64,000 nucleotides of DNA from Epiperipatus broadwayi. Its lineage: Eukaryota; Onychophora; Udeonychophora; Euonychophora; Peripatidae. Shown here in pieces: positions 61,952-64,000 of the stretch. The position numbers were made by a program, and so were the translations under genes. Positions within the stretch are counted from its first letter, which is position 1, and every line of letters begins with the position of its first letter. The stretch lies in assembly GCA_028023455.1 (NCBI GenBank), contig JAQFVV010000350.1, forward strand, positions 778,157-842,156. Reading direction: 5' to 3'. A model generated the notes under the pieces. The model saw only the letters and a list, made by a program, of their open reading frames with translations, did not search any database and had not been told where the DNA came from.

Positions 61952-62168
61952 AATTGTTTAAATTTATTTTGCTGACATTTGTCTTTGTGCTTTTATTCTC
62001 AACTGACTAAGCAATATTTAAGATATCTTGTTTCTCCTTGAGTTTAGTCCAGTGCATTCAGGTTTGCATATCCTGTCCACCCTTAAAATAACTGTCTAGT
62101 TCCAATTTTTGGATTAGTGGCGCCCCAGTGGTCAGTATATGCGAATCTTAAAGACTTCTCCCGTTACA
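61952..62168 (-). repeat. LTR-like terminus, inverted relative to 63782
   Basis: Read on the minus strand from 62168, it begins TGTAACGGGAGAA and continues through GCATATACTGACC, GACAGGATATGC, AAAGCACAAAGACAAA and AATAAATTTAAACAAT. The same series appears on the plus strand at 63782-64000. TGTAACGGGAG resembles starts of many LTRs; the other end was not found. Confidence 0.65.
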
Positions 62169-63229
62169 ATATTTATCAGACTTGCAAGAAGATGTGAATC
62201 AAAAACTTTTGACAAATTGGATATGAAACTATTTTGGTAATTAAAACTTTAAAATAAAATAAAAATATAAAATAAGAAAATAAGAGGAGATTCTAAAAAG
62301 AATCTCTAAAAGATGTTTCTATACAAAAAGCTCAATCTAATCTTTGACATATGACACCAATCTATAAGCCAACAGGTACTTTGTTAATTGGAAAAAAAAG
62401 ACAATTTTAAAAAACAATCCCATATTTTATATTGAAACATAAAATTATATATATATATATATTACAATTATTACACCTTTTACCGACTTTAGATCATGAA
62501 AGAACTCCGAATTACATCCAAACTCTGAAGATGACTTTTCTTTTTTAAAATCAATATCTTTTATAAAATTTTGTTAGCATATTGGTCAAAATTTGGAATT
62601 ACATATTATAACTTTTGAATTTGCTTTCTAGTAATTAAAGTTGATCGTATTGCAAGTGTATGTTAGACTATTTGCTTGATTTTCTAAAACGTCCATTTAT
62701 ATAAATGAATATACTTATAAAATATTTTAAAATGTTAAATCATAATTTATTCACAATTTTTAAAAGTAATATTTTATTTGAGCAGTCATTAATCATTTAC
62801 ACTGATATTAGAGTTGCTTTTCTAGTTGACTAATTCACGTGCGTTCTAGATTTTTTGGAATCGATTTTAATTTCATTTTAAATAACAATTTTCTCTCCCG
62901 ACCTTATGTTCTTATGTAAAAGCTAAGAATTTATTTATAAAAGTGAAGATTTTAATAGTAACTTAACATAAATTACACATACACATATACATATTTATCA
63001 ACAATTTTAAGATAAAATGATGACAATACTTGAAAACTATTACCAAGATAATAAAGTATTATTGCTATGGCCGTTTTATTTTACCTTCTTATTTGAAAAA
63101 AATCAAGTTAATACTTTCAGTGGAGGAAAGTAGTTCATTATTTATATATAAATATAATTGAAAGTCTTTCAAGGTTTTTTTTATTAATAATTTTAAGTTT
63201 ATTCCTCATATTTTTTAGGTAAATTTCAA
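62169..63229. other. AT-rich spacer between inverted LTR-like ends
   Basis: Contains a short TA run (62447-62462). No gene recognised. Confidence 0.45.
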
Positions 63230-63760
63230 TTATCATGTAACCCTGCCAAAGCACCGATTAAAAACATTATTAACTGCAACTCATGTCATCCAGTAATAGT
63301 ACCAGTATTTGTCTGACCATTTTAAAACCAAAAAATGAAATCTGAGTAAAGTATTCAAAATTGCTAACTTCTTCAAATATTCTACATTTTTCCATTTTGA
63401 ATAAGTCACCAATATTTTTAGCATTTGTTATTAGTCCTATTTTCTAGATTGAATCTATTGCTGTAATATTTTGTGAAGCTTTGAAAATATCAACTTGAAA
63501 ATCTAAGTAGCTTAAGAAGTCTCCGTTATTTTTACTTTTTTAATTTTTCATTTTAATTTATAAAATAATTATCTTAAAACCAAAGTGAAAATATAGAATC
63601 ATCCCAATATATAATACCTGTCAATGTTATTTTATTAATATTACTTGTAATCTAATCATTATTCTTGCATTTTGTAAGTACTTTTTAGAATATAATATCT
63701 TGGACATATATTTTGTTCCAATGATTTTATTATTTATTAAATGCTTATACAATCAAATTC
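63230..63760 (-). mobile_element. Possible decayed LINE fragment
   Basis: Minus-strand frames give FKMEKCRIFEEVSNFEYF, similar in spacing to the K.....V..FKYLG region of LINE reverse transcriptases, and the nucleotide phrasing (GAAAATCTAAGTAGCTTAAG) resembles the other minus-strand LINE at 23520. Very degraded; low confidence. Confidence 0.3.
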
Positions 63761-63781
63761 TTTATTGTAATATATATATAT

Positions 63782-64000
63782 TGTAACGGGAGAAATATCT
63801 TTGAGATTTGCATATACTGACCCCGGGGGAGCCACTAGTCCGAAAAAAGGAATTAGACATTTATTTTAGGGTAGACAGGATATGCGAATCAAAAGAGCAC
63901 CGAACTACACTCAGGGAGGAACAAGGTATCTTAAATATTATTTAGACAGTTGAGGAATCAAAGCACAAAGACAAACGTCAGCCAAATAAATTTAAACAAT
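63782..64000 (+). repeat. LTR-like terminus, cut by window end
   Basis: Begins TGTAACGGGAGAAATATC right after a TA run and matches the inverse of 61952-62168 with scattered changes over the full 219 bp. It continues beyond the window. Confidence 0.65.

Overview
The window is an AT-rich stretch (by eye about three quarters A+T) of a eukaryotic, almost certainly invertebrate animal, genome. No operons, long intact ORFs, rRNAs or CRISPR arrays are visible. Instead there are animal mobile elements: hAT transposons with ZBED-type transposases, a Tigger-like element, RTE-like and other LINE fragments, Penelope-like elements (PLEs) with GIY-YIG endonuclease domains, tRNA-derived SINEs, foldback elements and long microsatellites. 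The species cannot be named from the sequence alone.

Layout. 1-5 kb: a complete but decayed hAT element (1496-4804) with a perfect 8-bp target duplication, itself carrying a nested Tigger-like element. 7.0-7.8 kb: a near-perfect foldback of a PLE 3' end. 9.0-11.7 kb: two foldback elements, one inside a 0.4-kb tandem duplication. 13.7 kb: a tRNA-like SINE followed by a hammerhead-like motif. 15.4-15.6 kb: two tandem tRNA-Gly-derived units. 19.1-24.0 kb: a minus-strand RTE-like LINE split by a second complete hAT element (19428-23105). 24.5-26.6 kb: the most CpG-rich part of the window, the best candidate for a host promoter and first exon. 29-31.4 kb: a second decayed copy of the same LINE family. 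32.4-41.6 kb: foldbacks and three PLE loci. 42.1-43.6 kb: another LINE remnant. 43.6-50.3 kb: diverged direct repeats sharing an AAT microsatellite. 50.4-52.2 kb: a LINE sitting inside a TAA microsatellite. 52.4-55.7 kb: the youngest and most complete PLE, with pseudo-LTRs and a head-to-head inverted partial copy. 56.5 kb: a CCAAT/TATA promoter-like module. 58-64 kb: a 173-bp perfect palindrome, a long-TIR element with an 80-codon ORF, and an inverted pair of LTR-like ends.

No host protein gene could be established. The elements interact mainly by insertion into one another, which gives a relative chronology. The most unusual threads are (i) recurrent hammerhead-ribozyme-like cores at PLE ends and in one tRNA-like SINE, (ii) a roughly 90-bp tRNA-Gly-derived SINE whose short flanks extend the acceptor stem, and (iii) the repeated head-to-head foldback architecture at PLE loci. 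All element calls rest on reading termini, target duplications and translated motifs by eye; no database search was possible.
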